Shown one piece after another: positions 39,734 to 48,211 of a DNA stretch of 51,957 nucleotides (positions are counted from its first letter, which is position 1; every line of letters starts with the position of its first letter). Made by a program: the position numbers and the translations under genes. Source of the DNA: a virus; IMG/VR virus record IMGVR_UViG_3300045902_000726, positions 1 to 51,957 of that record. One strand, given 5' to 3'. The notes beneath the pieces are model-generated. The model had not been told where the DNA came from. It worked only from the letters and a program-made list of their open reading frames with translations, and searched no databases.

Positions 39734-41239
39734 ATGCCTTCTACGCACCAGATCGCATTCGAACATCCCCACTACCAGCGGATGCTGCCCCAATGGCGCA
39801 AAGCCTTGCACGTGTGGAATGGGCTGCGTGATCAGGACGTTAAATGCCTCTATTTGCCCAAGGCGGCAGGTGAGATGCCTAATGGGATTTATGACCCGTA
39901 CTTGGAACGAATTAGGCTCACCGAATTTGACAATAAATTCAAACCTGCCCTCCAAAGCCATGCAGGCCTATTAAGTGACTTCTCGTTGCTCAAGAACACG
40001 CCAGAGGCGATCGCCCAACACGCTAGAAATATCGACAACAAAGGGCATTCCCTTAAGGTGTTCCTCAAAGCCTGTGACGAAATCGCTATGCGAGATCTGG
40101 CGACGGTCTTAATTGTCGATATGCCCAAGGTCGAGAACATCCGGTCTGAGGCAGAGAGACGGGCGATCGCCCCTCGCCCCTATGTTGTCCGGTACCCTTT
40201 GAGAAATTGCATTAATTGGGAATTTGAGGAAAGTAACGGGGTAGAGATGCTGACTCGCTTGGTGATCAAACGGGCGCGTTATCGGCAAGGTCAAAACTAT
40301 TTGGAATATCTCGAATATCGCCCCGGACAAGTGACGGTTTATAAATCTCTATTAGACAAGACCGGACGTGCGACCGGGGAGATGATGGGAGAGGGCGATA
40401 CCAGCGTAATTCTGGATGCGACAGGGAAACAACTATCAGAGATTTTGTTCGTGTGGTATCCGGCTGTGTCGATTGATCCGTTCGCCTACGCTCAAGAGGA
40501 TGACGCAATTGGATCGGGAGGCGTGTTTGCTGAACTGCCGTTTGCTTCCCTTCTTGACTTGAACATCAAGTATCTGAGGAAAGAAAACGAAAAAGATCAC
40601 GTAATGTTCAAGTGCAATCTTCCTCAACCTGTAATGAAAGATCCATCACAAGTCCCTAACGTGTCGGGTGGGAATGCTCTCACTATTTCGCCCAATCAAG
40701 TAATCAACCTGTTTCACCCTCAGGCTGATTACTACTATGCCGAACCGAAGGGAACTGCATTGTCTCAAACCATGCAGGATTTACAAACCCTTAAGGACGA
40801 TATGGACAAAGCTGCCGAAAGTTTTTTGACTGGAGGAGAAACTTTTCAAACGGCAACGCGATCGCTCCTTGACAATGCTCAATCCAAGTCTTCCTTAAGG
40901 GGAATGATTGAACTCAAAGAAATGGCTGTTAGACGATTGTTTAGCCATTGGATTAAACTCACTTATCGCGACTATGCCGCCAAGATTGCCAACGATGAGA
41001 TCGGGGGTATTGAAATCAGTGATTCGGTTCTCGACCTACCGCAACCGATCAGCGTGCGTGATTTGATTGACCTCAAAACTGAAGGGTCACTTACTGATCA
41101 GGAGTTGCGAAATCAGCTTAAATACTCTGGGCGCTTGTACGAAGAATTTGACCCAGAAAAACCTGCAACAATGCCGGGGATGGAGGGAAGGGCGATCGCC
41201 CCTTTGCCGGATAACACAAACTTGGAGGTGATTAGCTAA
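39734..41239 (+). CDS. Portal protein (DUF4055-like)
   Basis: A 501-residue protein whose N-terminus, HYQRMLPQWRKALHVWNGLRD then KCLYLPKAAGEMPNGIYDPYLERI, matches the DUF4055 family of phage portal proteins. The sequence continues TEFDNKFKPALQSHAGLLS, and helical IKYLRKENEKDHVMFKCNLPQ in the second half. The ring forms the DNA gate in one capsid vertex and the docking place of terminase. The usual gene order terminase - portal - head morphogenesis - scaffold - capsid is kept, though terminase is on the opposite strand. Confidence 0.85.
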   Translation: MPSTHQIAFEHPHYQRMLPQWRKALHVWNGLRDQDVKCLYLPKAAGEMPNGIYDPYLERIRLTEFDNKFKPALQSHAGLLSDFSLLKNTPEAIAQHARNIDNKGHSLKVFLKACDEIAMRDLATVLIVDMPKVENIRSEAERRAIAPRPYVVRYPLRNCINWEFEESNGVEMLTRLVIKRARYRQGQNYLEYLEYRPGQVTVYKSLLDKTGRATGEMMGEGDTSVILDATGKQLSEILFVWYPAVSIDPFAYAQEDDAIGSGGVFAELPFASLLDLNIKYLRKENEKDHVMFKCNLPQPVMKDPSQVPNVSGGNALTISPNQVINLFHPQADYYYAEPKGTALSQTMQDLQTLKDDMDKAAESFLTGGETFQTATRSLLDNAQSKSSLRGMIELKEMAVRRLFSHWIKLTYRDYAAKIANDEIGGIEISDSVLDLPQPISVRDLIDLKTEGSLTDQELRNQLKYSGRLYEEFDPEKPATMPGMEGRAIAPLPDNTNLEVIS

Positions 41240-41616
41240 TGGGCACTTGGCTGGAAACCGATAAAAAAGATTTAATCGATTTGCTTGGATTGCCCCCACA
41301 GGAAATCCAAAGCACCTCCCTACTGTCTGAGCGCATGGACTATGTTCAGCAAAACTTCTCTACTCATCCTGGGGACTTCCTGTCGGACATCCAAACGACG
41401 ATGGCTTTACTCCAGTTCAAACTGGAAAACGAAGAAACAGAACTTGAGCTATATGGCATCACGAGTGGGGATTTAGATCGCAACGTCCGGGTAACGTTTT
41501 CGGATGGCCAAAGTGCGATCGCTCCATACCAGGCAAGGGTAGCCAAGTACAGGGCAAAGATTTTTAGGCTGCTGGGATATCCGCCAAACAATCAGAGCGT
41601 TGTTGTGAGAGGGTAA
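41239..41616 (+). CDS. Hypothetical protein, 125 aa, head cluster
   Basis: Overlaps the portal stop as TAATG. Mostly helical (DFLSDIQTTMALLQFKLENE, YQARVAKYRAKIFRLLGYP). The first ~45 residues carry a leucine-rich segment DLIDLLGLPPQEIQ. It could be a head-completion or scaffold partner by position, but I do not recognise it. Confidence 0.55.
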   Translation: MGTWLETDKKDLIDLLGLPPQEIQSTSLLSERMDYVQQNFSTHPGDFLSDIQTTMALLQFKLENEETELELYGITSGDLDRNVRVTFSDGQSAIAPYQARVAKYRAKIFRLLGYPPNNQSVVVRG

Positions 41617-41619
41617 GGA

Positions 41620-42393
41620 ATGCCTGAGTGCTTAAACACTGACCTATCCCGATTACCTGTCGATAGATGGACAGACGTAAGGCGACTTACCCCTGTATCG
41701 GTACGGGACGCCATAGGGCAAATGCGATCGCCCCTTGTCCGAGAATTGATTGGAGAGCGATCGCCTTACTCATTCAATGGCACTCGATACAGCCAGGGTG
41801 AAAGAGTGATCAGCGCTCAAGTGATCAAACGAGAATTGGAGCGAGAAACGAACTATTTGCAGGACTTGTTCAAGGAACAGGCGATCGCCCTTATCAATGG
41901 TGATGCATCCCTGAGTGAATTCGAAGAAGCGATCGCCCGTGGGGTTCGAGCGTGGGGGATTGCGATGGGTGCGTTGGCATCGGGAGGAATTAACGCACTA
42001 TCTGCTAATCACTACCAATTGATAGGGATGTTTTTAGATAATCAGTTTGAACGTCTACGAGAGTTTGCTGATCAGATTGAAGAGTGTCAGTTATCAATCC
42101 CTCAAATTGCCGATAGGGCAAGACGGTATGGGCGATCGCCTAGAGAGATATTTTTTATCCTGGATAAGTTCACCAAACAACAACGGTTTGGTTTTAACGA
42201 AGGGAGGCGAATACTAGACCCCTTGTTTCTTCATTGCCCTCAGTGTGTGAGCTATAACACTGATTGGAAGTGGAAGCCAATTAACGAGATTGTGCCGACA
42301 TCTGTTGAATGTTCTTGTTCTACAAATTGCAGATGTGCTGTTGAGTATCGGTTTAACCCTGTCGCGGCATTGGCTCAAGTCTTGGGTAGATAG
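41620..42393 (+). CDS. Putative head morphogenesis protein with C-terminal zinc-like cluster
   Basis: A 257-residue protein between portal and scaffold. The first 200 residues are helical with NYLQDLFKEQAIALINGDAS and WGIAMGALASGGINAL. The end reads CPQCVSYNT, then VECSCSTNCRCAVEYR. This C-x2-C ... C-x-C-x3-C-x-C end is common in head morphogenesis proteins of the SPP1 gp7/Mu gpF neighbourhood. The role is inferred from this end and the gene order. Confidence 0.65.
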   Translation: MPECLNTDLSRLPVDRWTDVRRLTPVSVRDAIGQMRSPLVRELIGERSPYSFNGTRYSQGERVISAQVIKRELERETNYLQDLFKEQAIALINGDASLSEFEEAIARGVRAWGIAMGALASGGINALSANHYQLIGMFLDNQFERLREFADQIEECQLSIPQIADRARRYGRSPREIFFILDKFTKQQRFGFNEGRRILDPLFLHCPQCVSYNTDWKWKPINEIVPTSVECSCSTNCRCAVEYRFNPVAALAQVLGR

Positions 42394-42455
42394 GGCGATT
42401 GATAAAATGTGGATGCCGAGTAGTAGCGGTTAACAGCAATTAAGAGAGAGTATCT

Positions 42456-43220
42456 ATGGTTGATAATTTAGACCCAGATAGTGTTTCATCCACCCCGACT
42501 GATCCTAATTCAGCACTAACGCAAACCGATCCAAATGCAGACATTGAAGCGTTAAAAAATGCGTTGGCTAAGGAACGGGCGTTAAGAGCAAGTTATGAAA
42601 AACAGGGTAAGTCTCTCCAGGAAATTATGGGGCAAGTCGGAGTGTCTAGCCCCGAAGAGATCACCAATCGATTGAAAGCATTTCAGAATGCAGAAAAAGT
42701 TCAAGCTGAAATCGATCGCAAGTTTGCTCAGGAACGGCAAGAACTTTTAAGTCGTGCTGCCCAAGAACGGGATGCTGCGATCGCAGCCGAGATTCAGCAA
42801 CGGGAGACGGTGCAGAGAGAATTAGAATCTTTACGTTCTCGCACAGCATTACAGCAAGCGTTTGGAAAATTCGGCGGTGATTCTCAGCAGTTTGATGATT
42901 TCTTGCTGATCGCACAAAGAATGATTCAATATGATTCCGACGCCAAAACCTATGTGGTTTTAGATAATGATGGCAAGCGTCGTTACCGCTCCAACGAACC
43001 GTGGCTGCGGGAAGGGGATGCAAGCAAAAACCCTCTATTCACTCTCGAAGACCTGATGCAAGAATCGTTATTAAATCACCGTGCCCATTACTTTAAGCCT
43101 CAGAACTTAGCAAGTGGTTCAGGGCTAATCAATGGCATGAATGGCACCGGGAATACAGAGGGTTTAACCCCTGCCCAAAAACGTGCCGTGGCAAGAGCGA
43201 ACGCAGCCTACCAACGATAG
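42456..43220 (+). CDS. Putative capsid scaffold protein
   Basis: A 254-residue, largely coiled-coil protein with an acidic, disordered start (NLDPDSVSSTPTDP). Long helices follow: DIEALKNALAKERALRASYE, AEIDRKFAQERQELLSRAAQ, EIQQRETVQRELESLRS. The C-terminus ends NTEGLTPAQKRAVARANAAY, a basic helix of the sort scaffolds use to bind the coat. It directly precedes the major capsid gene. GAGAG lies about ten bases before the ATG. Confidence 0.7.
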   Translation: MVDNLDPDSVSSTPTDPNSALTQTDPNADIEALKNALAKERALRASYEKQGKSLQEIMGQVGVSSPEEITNRLKAFQNAEKVQAEIDRKFAQERQELLSRAAQERDAAIAAEIQQRETVQRELESLRSRTALQQAFGKFGGDSQQFDDFLLIAQRMIQYDSDAKTYVVLDNDGKRRYRSNEPWLREGDASKNPLFTLEDLMQESLLNHRAHYFKPQNLASGSGLINGMNGTGNTEGLTPAQKRAVARANAAYQR

Positions 43221-43399
43221 GTGCGATAGAATCTGATCAGTGTCGCCCCATGTTCTGAGTCACCGTGATAGTGACTCGCGCAGTCGAGAGGATGCAAGGG
43301 ACAAGGGGTGATCGCCCATAGAGTAGCGTGACGCTCTCTCGGTCGTCCGTGATGGACGCGGGGATAGAACTCACTTTATTTTGCTGAACGACTACTACT
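43221..43399 (+). other. Structured leader of the major capsid gene
   Basis: No gene. Several hairpins can form in a row: GAGTCAC/GTGACTC (about 43256-43276), GCGT/ACGC with flanking AGAG/CTCT (about 43321-43342), and GTCC/GGAC (about 43347-43359). CGAGAG near 43284 can also pair with CTCTCG near 43337. Such a leader could stabilise or regulate a very abundant mRNA. Confidence 0.45.
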
Positions 43400-44314
43400 A
43401 TGGCTTTAACATTACTCGAAGTATCTAAACAGGTACAGAACCCGATTCAACAATCGGTGATTGAAGAATTTGCAGCGACTAGCATGTTGTTGGATGCGAT
43501 GTTGTTTGAGACCATTGCTGGAAACGCCAAGAGATACAACAAACAACTTAACATGCCTGGGGTTGCTTTTCGTGGCATCAACAAAGCCTATCCTGAATCG
43601 ACTGGTGTTGTTAACCCCCAAGTTGAATCACTGGCGATTGGTGGCGGGGATCTGGATGTCGATAAGTTCCTAGTAGCCACGGGCGGACAAGGTGTCCGAG
43701 AAGAACAGGAATCCGAAAAAATCACAGCTCTCACCCACGGGATTGAACGCACCATTATTCAGGGTGATTCGGTAGCCAACCCGGATGAATTTGATGGATT
43801 GCGTACTCGTTTAACGGGCACTCAAATAATGATCAATAACGCCAATGGTGCTGCACTAAGCCTGACTAATTTAGACCTGTTAAAGGATAAGGTTTCAAGT
43901 GCAACCCATTGGATCATGAACAAAACGATGGCAACCCGGATTTCTATCGCGTCTCGCAATACGGGCATCGGTGGATTTATCACGTTTACCCAAGATCAAA
44001 TGGGTCGGCGCGTTACCAATTATGCAGGTTTGCCCATTATCGAAATTGACGACGATGAGCGTGAGACCGCCGTTCTTCCGTTCACTGAAGTCCAAGGCTC
44101 TTCTTCTCTCTGTACTTCTATCTATTGCGTAGCTTTGCGGCCTAATCGGATGGTGGGCTTGCAAAATGGAGCAATCATGGTAACCGATCTTGGAGAGTTA
44201 CAGACCAAACCCTGTTTCCGCACTCGTGTTGAATGGTATGTAGGAATGGCGTTATATCACGGTCGTAGCGCTGCGCGTTTAGCTGGTGTTCTTGATGCTC
44301 CTGTTGTAGCGTAA
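43400..44314 (+). CDS. Major capsid protein, HK97-fold type
   Basis: A 304-residue coat protein by size, position and pattern. After the N-terminal helix VSKQVQNPIQQSVIEEFA come LDAMLFETIAGNAKRYNKQL and YPESTGVVNPQVESLAIGGG (E-loop/spine-like). VDKFLVATGG then DLLKDKVSSATHWIMNKTMATRI resembles the P-domain, and YAGLPIIEIDDDE the A-domain strand seen in coats of the P22-like and HK97-like groups (PI.xxD). The end KPCFRTRVEWYVGMALYHGR is also typical. It is preceded by a scaffold gene and a structured leader. Confidence 0.8.
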   Translation: MALTLLEVSKQVQNPIQQSVIEEFAATSMLLDAMLFETIAGNAKRYNKQLNMPGVAFRGINKAYPESTGVVNPQVESLAIGGGDLDVDKFLVATGGQGVREEQESEKITALTHGIERTIIQGDSVANPDEFDGLRTRLTGTQIMINNANGAALSLTNLDLLKDKVSSATHWIMNKTMATRISIASRNTGIGGFITFTQDQMGRRVTNYAGLPIIEIDDDERETAVLPFTEVQGSSSLCTSIYCVALRPNRMVGLQNGAIMVTDLGELQTKPCFRTRVEWYVGMALYHGRSAARLAGVLDAPVVA

Positions 44315-44373
44315 TTGCTGACTACTCTTAAGTGCTTGATCGTTTGTTTTAATTTTGTTCAGGAGTTTTAACC

Positions 44374-44784
44374 ATGCCTTTATCTACGATTGCTGATCGT
44401 CGTGCAACCATTCGAGATGATTTGCTAACCCTTCGGGATGACGCCGCCACTGCCATCAGTGCGACTACCAGTGGAACCGCGATCGCCATTGCGGCAACCA
44501 AGTTATTAAATTTTGATTGCCGGATTGTTGCCGACGCATACACCAGCTATACGGCTGGTTCCGCTGAGTGGGCAGTTGCACTGCAAGCGAGTGCTGACAA
44601 CTCAACCTTTGTTACCGTCGGCTCTATGACATTGGATTCGACCGCACGGGAATATCGCATTTCCACTAGTGGGCAAGAAATTCAGGACTTGGTACCCAGT
44701 GCTGCTTTCCTTCGTGTAACGGCAACTAAAACGGGGACACCTGGCAACTTGACCTATGGTGCCTATCTAACCATTCCTTGCTAA
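44374..44784 (+). CDS. Putative capsid decoration or head fibre protein, 136 aa
   Basis: After a helical N-terminus with ADRRATIRDDLLTLRDDAAT, the protein is a beta sandwich: SAEWAVALQASADNSTFV, then TAREYRISTSGQEIQDL, FLRVTATKTGTPGNLTYGAY. The same strand pattern is common in phage tail or head decoration proteins. AGGAG lies about ten bases upstream. It immediately follows the major capsid gene, which supports decoration. No definite family. Confidence 0.55.
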   Translation: MPLSTIADRRATIRDDLLTLRDDAATAISATTSGTAIAIAATKLLNFDCRIVADAYTSYTAGSAEWAVALQASADNSTFVTVGSMTLDSTAREYRISTSGQEIQDLVPSAAFLRVTATKTGTPGNLTYGAYLTIPC

Positions 44785-44803
44785 TCAAAAAGGGGAACGA
44801 TCA

Positions 44804-45127
44804 ATGCCTGAACTGGTTACAGTTTACAGTCCGGGCGATCGCTCCCCTCGTCGTATTTATCCTGCCGATCTCCAGGGCTATCTTGGGTTAGGTTGGACAA
44901 CTACCGATGAGGGACAAGCGATCGCCCAAGAATACGAGAAACCACCCAAAGTAAGCCTGAATAACGCCACCATTGAAGAGCTTGTTAGCTTGCCGGGAAT
45001 TGGTGAAGCAACCGCACAAAAGATTCTAGCCTTGCGCCCAATCTCTGACATCAGGGAACTAGGGGCGATCGCCCGTGTCAATTGGGAATCTGTGCTGCCA
45101 GAGATTGAAGGGATGGTGACATTGTGA
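44804..45127 (+). CDS. Head-tail connector-like protein with ComEA-type helix-hairpin-helix
   Basis: A 107-residue protein. The C-terminal 58 residues match a double helix-hairpin-helix DNA-binding fold: LNNATIEELVSLPGIGEATAQKIL (in the ComEA pattern N-A-x3-E-L-x2-LPGIG-x2-x-A-x2-I), then ISDIRELGAIARVNWESV. The N-terminal 40 residues (DRSPRRIYPADLQGYLGLGW) are a virion-associated-looking module. A DNA-binding hairpin between capsid genes may hold the end of the packaged DNA. GGGGA lies about nine bases before the ATG. It overlaps the next start (GTG) by four bases. Confidence 0.7.
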   Translation: MPELVTVYSPGDRSPRRIYPADLQGYLGLGWTTTDEGQAIAQEYEKPPKVSLNNATIEELVSLPGIGEATAQKILALRPISDIRELGAIARVNWESVLPEIEGMVTL

Positions 45128-45402
45128 GCAACATCCCTCCAAACAGTGCAAGCGCTGCTCATCTATCAATGGGCTTGTTCGGTGGGGTGGTGCTGGGTAA
45201 TGGTGGCACCGCAACAGGTGATTTCGGGGCGGTGTATGCGATCGCAGATACCACAATTTCATCAATCACTCTGAACGGTTATACCGACACGTCCAACGTG
45301 ATCACAAATGCCACCATTGCCGCTGGTACAGGCTTCCCGATTGGGTTTACCGCAATCACCGTTGGCACTGGATCGTTAGTTGTTTACAAAACAGGGCAAT
45401 GA
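45124..45402 (+). CDS. Hypothetical virion protein, 92 aa
   Basis: GTG start overlapping the HhH gene stop as GTGA. Small, Gly/Thr/Ser-rich beta protein: LFGGVVLGNGGTATGDFGAV, ITLNGYTDTSNVIT, GTGFPIGFTAITVGTGSLVV. Low charge and repeated G-T-G suggest a virion surface or fibre module. No family is named. Stop overlaps the next ATG by four bases. Confidence 0.55.
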   Translation: MSNIPPNSASAAHLSMGLFGGVVLGNGGTATGDFGAVYAIADTTISSITLNGYTDTSNVITNATIAAGTGFPIGFTAITVGTGSLVVYKTGQ

Positions 45403-46106
45403 GTCTAAGTCCTAGCCTGACTATTGGGAGCGTTAATGGGGGTGGGGAACTGTCCCCACTTTTTTCGCTATTTGACCATCGCTGGAATGTTGCCGAGCGA
45501 TTGCCCAACCAATCCTATTCAAGCATCAGAGACAAGATTGGAAGCGCTCACACGACCAAAGGGGACACGGGGGATTTTCCTGTAGGAATTTCAACTCAGC
45601 TTAATGACGCTCCGGTAGTTCAGTGGACTATTGGAGTAATGAATCAAGAGCAAACTACTCCCGACTTGGGCATCGCCGAACCTTATACAATTCTTTTGGT
45701 CGGACGGTTTAGGGCAATTGACACAGCCTATCGATACGGATTTGCTGACACCAAGGATGCGCGGCCTAGGTTTGCCGTCAAAACCACGGACGCTATATTT
45801 TTTAGCGTTCAGACAAGAACTTTAACCTGGACTCCAAACACCAATCCTCATACTTGGCTGTTTGAGGTGCTGGCGAATGGTGCTGTCAAAGTATGGGTTG
45901 ATGGGGCAATTGTTCTTAATAGCACATTTGGATTGGGAGGGCTAGGAACACTAGCCTTGGGTGCAAACGATGTAGGAGCCGATTCACCTTCTTTTTCAAT
46001 GGCTGAACTTTTGATCAAAGGTGGTGTACTTACAACGGCAGAAAAGAATACGGCACTTGAAGAAATTCGCAAAGTATACGCGATCGCCTATACCCCAATA
46101 AGTTAA
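45399..46106 (+). CDS. Concanavalin-like (LamG) virion protein, 235 aa
   Basis: The pattern YTILLVGRFRAIDTAYRYGF, NPHTWLFEVLANGAVKVWVD, NSTFGLGGLGTLALGAN, FSMAELLIKGGVLTTAEKN matches a concanavalin-like lectin fold with the usual ending where a helix follows AELLIY. The same kind of domain appears in the 34920-36356 protein. It probably decorates the capsid or binds surface sugars. Its stop lies inside the bidirectional terminator. Confidence 0.65.
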   Translation: MSLSPSLTIGSVNGGGELSPLFSLFDHRWNVAERLPNQSYSSIRDKIGSAHTTKGDTGDFPVGISTQLNDAPVVQWTIGVMNQEQTTPDLGIAEPYTILLVGRFRAIDTAYRYGFADTKDARPRFAVKTTDAIFFSVQTRTLTWTPNTNPHTWLFEVLANGAVKVWVDGAIVLNSTFGLGGLGTLALGANDVGADSPSFSMAELLIKGGVLTTAEKNTALEEIRKVYAIAYTPIS

Positions 46107-46139
46107 TAAAAAAGGGGTGATCGCCCCTTTTTTATTAAC
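46102..46139. terminator. Bidirectional terminator between converging operons
   Basis: GTTAATAAAAAAGGGG (46102-46117), TGATCG, then the exact complement at 46124-46139. Either strand gives a GGGG/CCCC hairpin followed by T6. It serves the capsid operon (plus) and the 46170 operon (minus). Confidence 0.9.
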
Positions 46140-46169
46140 TTTCATTCTTCATCTGTTCAGCACATTTTC

Positions 46170-46733
46170 TTACTGATGCTCGTTTGTTCGGATCTCCAGT
46201 TGACGGGCGATCGCATCTAGCCTGCTGTGGATTTGCTCTAGCGTCCGTCTATCAATCGCCATGTCTTCCCTAGCACTTTTTGTGGAGTCTTGCAGCGCCC
46301 TTACTTGTGACGCCAACTTATCAAATCTATCCTCTTTACTGTTAAGGGTGGCAATATCGCGCTGTGCTGACTGTGCGAGAAACTGAACAGCTTCGAGCGC
46401 TTGTTTCATCCTGGTAACAGTTTCAGACGCTTTAAGGGCAATCTCACGCGCCTGGTTCAGTTCCCTAAGACTCTGTTGCTGGCGTTCGTGCGCGACATCT
46501 CGAAGGGATTTAATCTCCTGTTGGATCGCATCCATCCGGGAATCTTGCTCTTTATCGCGCAATTCAAAACGGGCGATCGCCGCATCGTAAAGCGCCTTCC
46601 CCCGCTTGAATAATTGTTCTCCCCGACCCCATACCGTAGCGATTAGGGCAGTGGCACCGAGAAACCATTGGGCAAGGTCAGCAACAGAGATAGACTCTAG
46701 AGGGTTTTGAGCAATCAGATCAGGAAGTGGCAT
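46170..46733 (-). CDS. Membrane-anchored coiled-coil protein, 187 aa
   Basis: ATG at 46733 is chosen because the membrane helix (VADLAQWFLGATALIATVWG, about 18-37) then lies near the N-terminus. The rest is a long charged coiled coil: KEQDSRMDAIQQEIKSLRDV, ELNQAREIALKASETV, DRRTLEQIHSRLDAIARQLE. One membrane span plus coiled coil is seen in phage spanin-like and holin-associated proteins, and in host envelope proteins. It overlaps the gene above by 14 bases. Lysis role is possible, not shown. Confidence 0.55.
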   Translation of the reverse strand: MPLPDLIAQNPLESISVADLAQWFLGATALIATVWGRGEQLFKRGKALYDAAIARFELRDKEQDSRMDAIQQEIKSLRDVAHERQQQSLRELNQAREIALKASETVTRMKQALEAVQFLAQSAQRDIATLNSKEDRFDKLASQVRALQDSTKSAREDMAIDRRTLEQIHSRLDAIARQLEIRTNEHQ

Positions 46734-47214
46734 TAGATTGATAGAGATAGTTGGGTAAGGGTGTCCAGACTGCGATCGCACTACTGGGGATAGATAGCCA
46801 GTCCTGATGATACAAACGCGGCTGGGACACTTCCCAACACGTCCTAGAATTAATTCGACATGACCGACCAAGGTACAGCCCCGGACTTAACGCGCACTGC
46901 TGACGGTTTATCCAAAGACTCAAGGTCATACTAAAAAACACGAGCAGCACCATGCCGTCACTCTGCAATGGGCGATCGCCCGTATCCGTCCAAATGGGAT
47001 CGTTTAACCCTGGAACCTCCCAATAATGCAGAAGTGAACCATGCCCTAGCCCGATCAATTCTTGTCCCGTCCACTGAGTGAGGAAGAGGGGCGATCGCCT
47101 TTCTATCCCCTGGTAGTTGGGTGACTCGATAGGCGTTTCAAGGTCTCGCAATGCCAAAACAGTGCGAAATGGAATAGGGATAGTAGATGGAGTGAAAGGG
47201 TTACCCCAGGTCAT
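46720..47214 (-). CDS. Hypothetical membrane protein, 164 aa
   Basis: ATG at 47214; a TTG at 47244 would overlap more with the 27-residue peptide. The first ~80 residues are soluble: RTVLALRDLETPIESPNYQG, FLTQWTGQELIGLGHGSLL. A hydrophobic helix (GMVLLVFFSMTLSLWI) follows near 90-105. The end is W/Y/S-rich. I do not recognise it. Neighbours are a membrane peptide and a membrane coiled-coil protein, which may together form a lysis cassette. Confidence 0.45.
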   Translation of the reverse strand: MTWGNPFTPSTIPIPFRTVLALRDLETPIESPNYQGIERRSPLFLTQWTGQELIGLGHGSLLHYWEVPGLNDPIWTDTGDRPLQSDGMVLLVFFSMTLSLWINRQQCALSPGLYLGRSCRINSRTCWEVSQPRLYHQDWLSIPSSAIAVWTPLPNYLYQSNATS

Positions 47215-47284
47215 TGTGATCAAGAATGTAAAGCATGGAGCCAATCAACAGCGCACCGACTACAGAAAAGAGAATGTAAGGCAT
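47201..47284 (-). CDS. 27-aa membrane microprotein
   Basis: Minus-strand frame: MPYILFSVVGALLIGSMLYI followed by LDHNDLG. It is nearly all membrane helix, with a short acidic end. The stop lies just inside the ATG of the following gene (overlap 14 bases), consistent with coupled translation. No ribosome site is visible. It could be a small lysis or regulatory peptide. Confidence 0.45.
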   Translation of the reverse strand: MPYILFSVVGALLIGSMLYILDHNDLG

Positions 47285-47338
47285 GGCTATCAGCGATAAC
47301 ACTACTTATTAGTGTATCGACTCTGTAATAGCCATGCC
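47280..47338. promoter_or_regulatory. Long inverted repeat upstream of the 47284 peptide
   Basis: GGCATGGCTAT (47280-47290) pairs with ATAGCCATGCC (47328-47338), and CGATAACACTA (47294-47304) with TAGTGTATCG (47310-47319). The inner pair carries GATA/TATC half-sites like the other operators. It lies between tmk and the membrane-protein genes and may be an operator or terminator for tmk. Confidence 0.5.
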
Positions 47339-47345
47339 TATTAAA

Positions 47346-47966
47346 TTACACTGCAATTTTCCAGGCTTTAGCGCGACGGGCGATCGCCCCCTTTACCTGC
47401 TCAAACACTTCATCCTCGGTACCATTGCCGTCTATGCGCTCGTGAGCAACACCGCACCATTTCCGAAGTGTCCTGCAATATGCGTTTTGGCACTGGCGAT
47501 AAAGCTCAAATGGTTTGCTGTCCATGCGATCGCCCTTTGCTCTTGCTTTAGCTGCAAAAGGCTCTGTGTCAATCCATAGGGTTAGATTAGGATGGATCTG
47601 TTGGGATGCCTCGATGCATCGATGGGCAACCATCCATTCTTCTATCCCTCCCAGAATCGACTGATAGACCACGGTGGAATACCACCACCGATCGCATATT
47701 ACGATTTGGTTGTTCTCCAAGGCAGGAATAATCACTTCATGAACATGTTGCACCCTATCGGCAAGAAACAAATAGAATTCGGCTTCGGGCAATAGCTCAC
47801 CCCCATTCAATAAAATCTCCCTGACTTTTACACCAAGTTGTGTTCCCCCAGGCTGCCGGGTAAGAATCGGGTTTCTGTCAGGGGCGATCGCCCGTAACCA
47901 CTCGTAGGTTTTTTGAGCCTGGGTAGACTTTCCAGACCCATCGATCCCTTCAAAAACGATCAGCAT
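47346..47966 (-). CDS. tmk: Thymidylate kinase
   Basis: A 206-residue dTMP kinase: P-loop VFEGIDGSGKSTQAQ at 4-18, TRQPGGTQLG near 36-45 (the DR/TREPG element), YLFLADRVQH near 67-76, and VICDRWWYSTVVYQS near 88-102 (the DRY motif has WW). It makes dTDP from dTMP, the step after ThyX. The window thus encodes two steps of thymidine nucleotide synthesis. The lid has KARAKGDRMD. Length is normal. Confidence 0.95.
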   Translation of the reverse strand: MLIVFEGIDGSGKSTQAQKTYEWLRAIAPDRNPILTRQPGGTQLGVKVREILLNGGELLPEAEFYLFLADRVQHVHEVIIPALENNQIVICDRWWYSTVVYQSILGGIEEWMVAHRCIEASQQIHPNLTLWIDTEPFAAKARAKGDRMDSKPFELYRQCQNAYCRTLRKWCGVAHERIDGNGTEDEVFEQVKGAIARRAKAWKIAV

Positions 47967-48013
47967 AAAACCTCTTTTGCTACCATAGGGGTATCAACCA
48001 TTTTCTTTGATCC

Positions 48014-48211
48014 ATGACTCCTCTGTATGTCCTCACAAATCAGCAAGAGGAGTTTTTAACAAGACTTTTTGACCTATGCCAGGAATACCGCGAATCAGGC
48101 GTGTCATGCGTATCCAATGGCGTCGGTGAGGGGAATAAATTTTTACACGTTTCGGTGTACGTGTATCTATGCTGCCCTATCCCTAAGCCTGCAAAGGGTG
48201 ATAGCAGATAG
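48014..48211 (+). CDS. Small hypothetical protein, 65 aa
   Basis: Plus-strand, MTPLYVLTNQQEEFLTRLFD then LCQEYRESGVSCVSNGV, and a hydrophobic end VYVYLCCPIPKPAKG. No clear ribosome site. It lies in the gap between tmk (minus) and the 48327 gene, and an operator-like site overlaps its stop. Weak evidence. Confidence 0.4.
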   Translation: MTPLYVLTNQQEEFLTRLFDLCQEYRESGVSCVSNGVGEGNKFLHVSVYVYLCCPIPKPAKGDSR

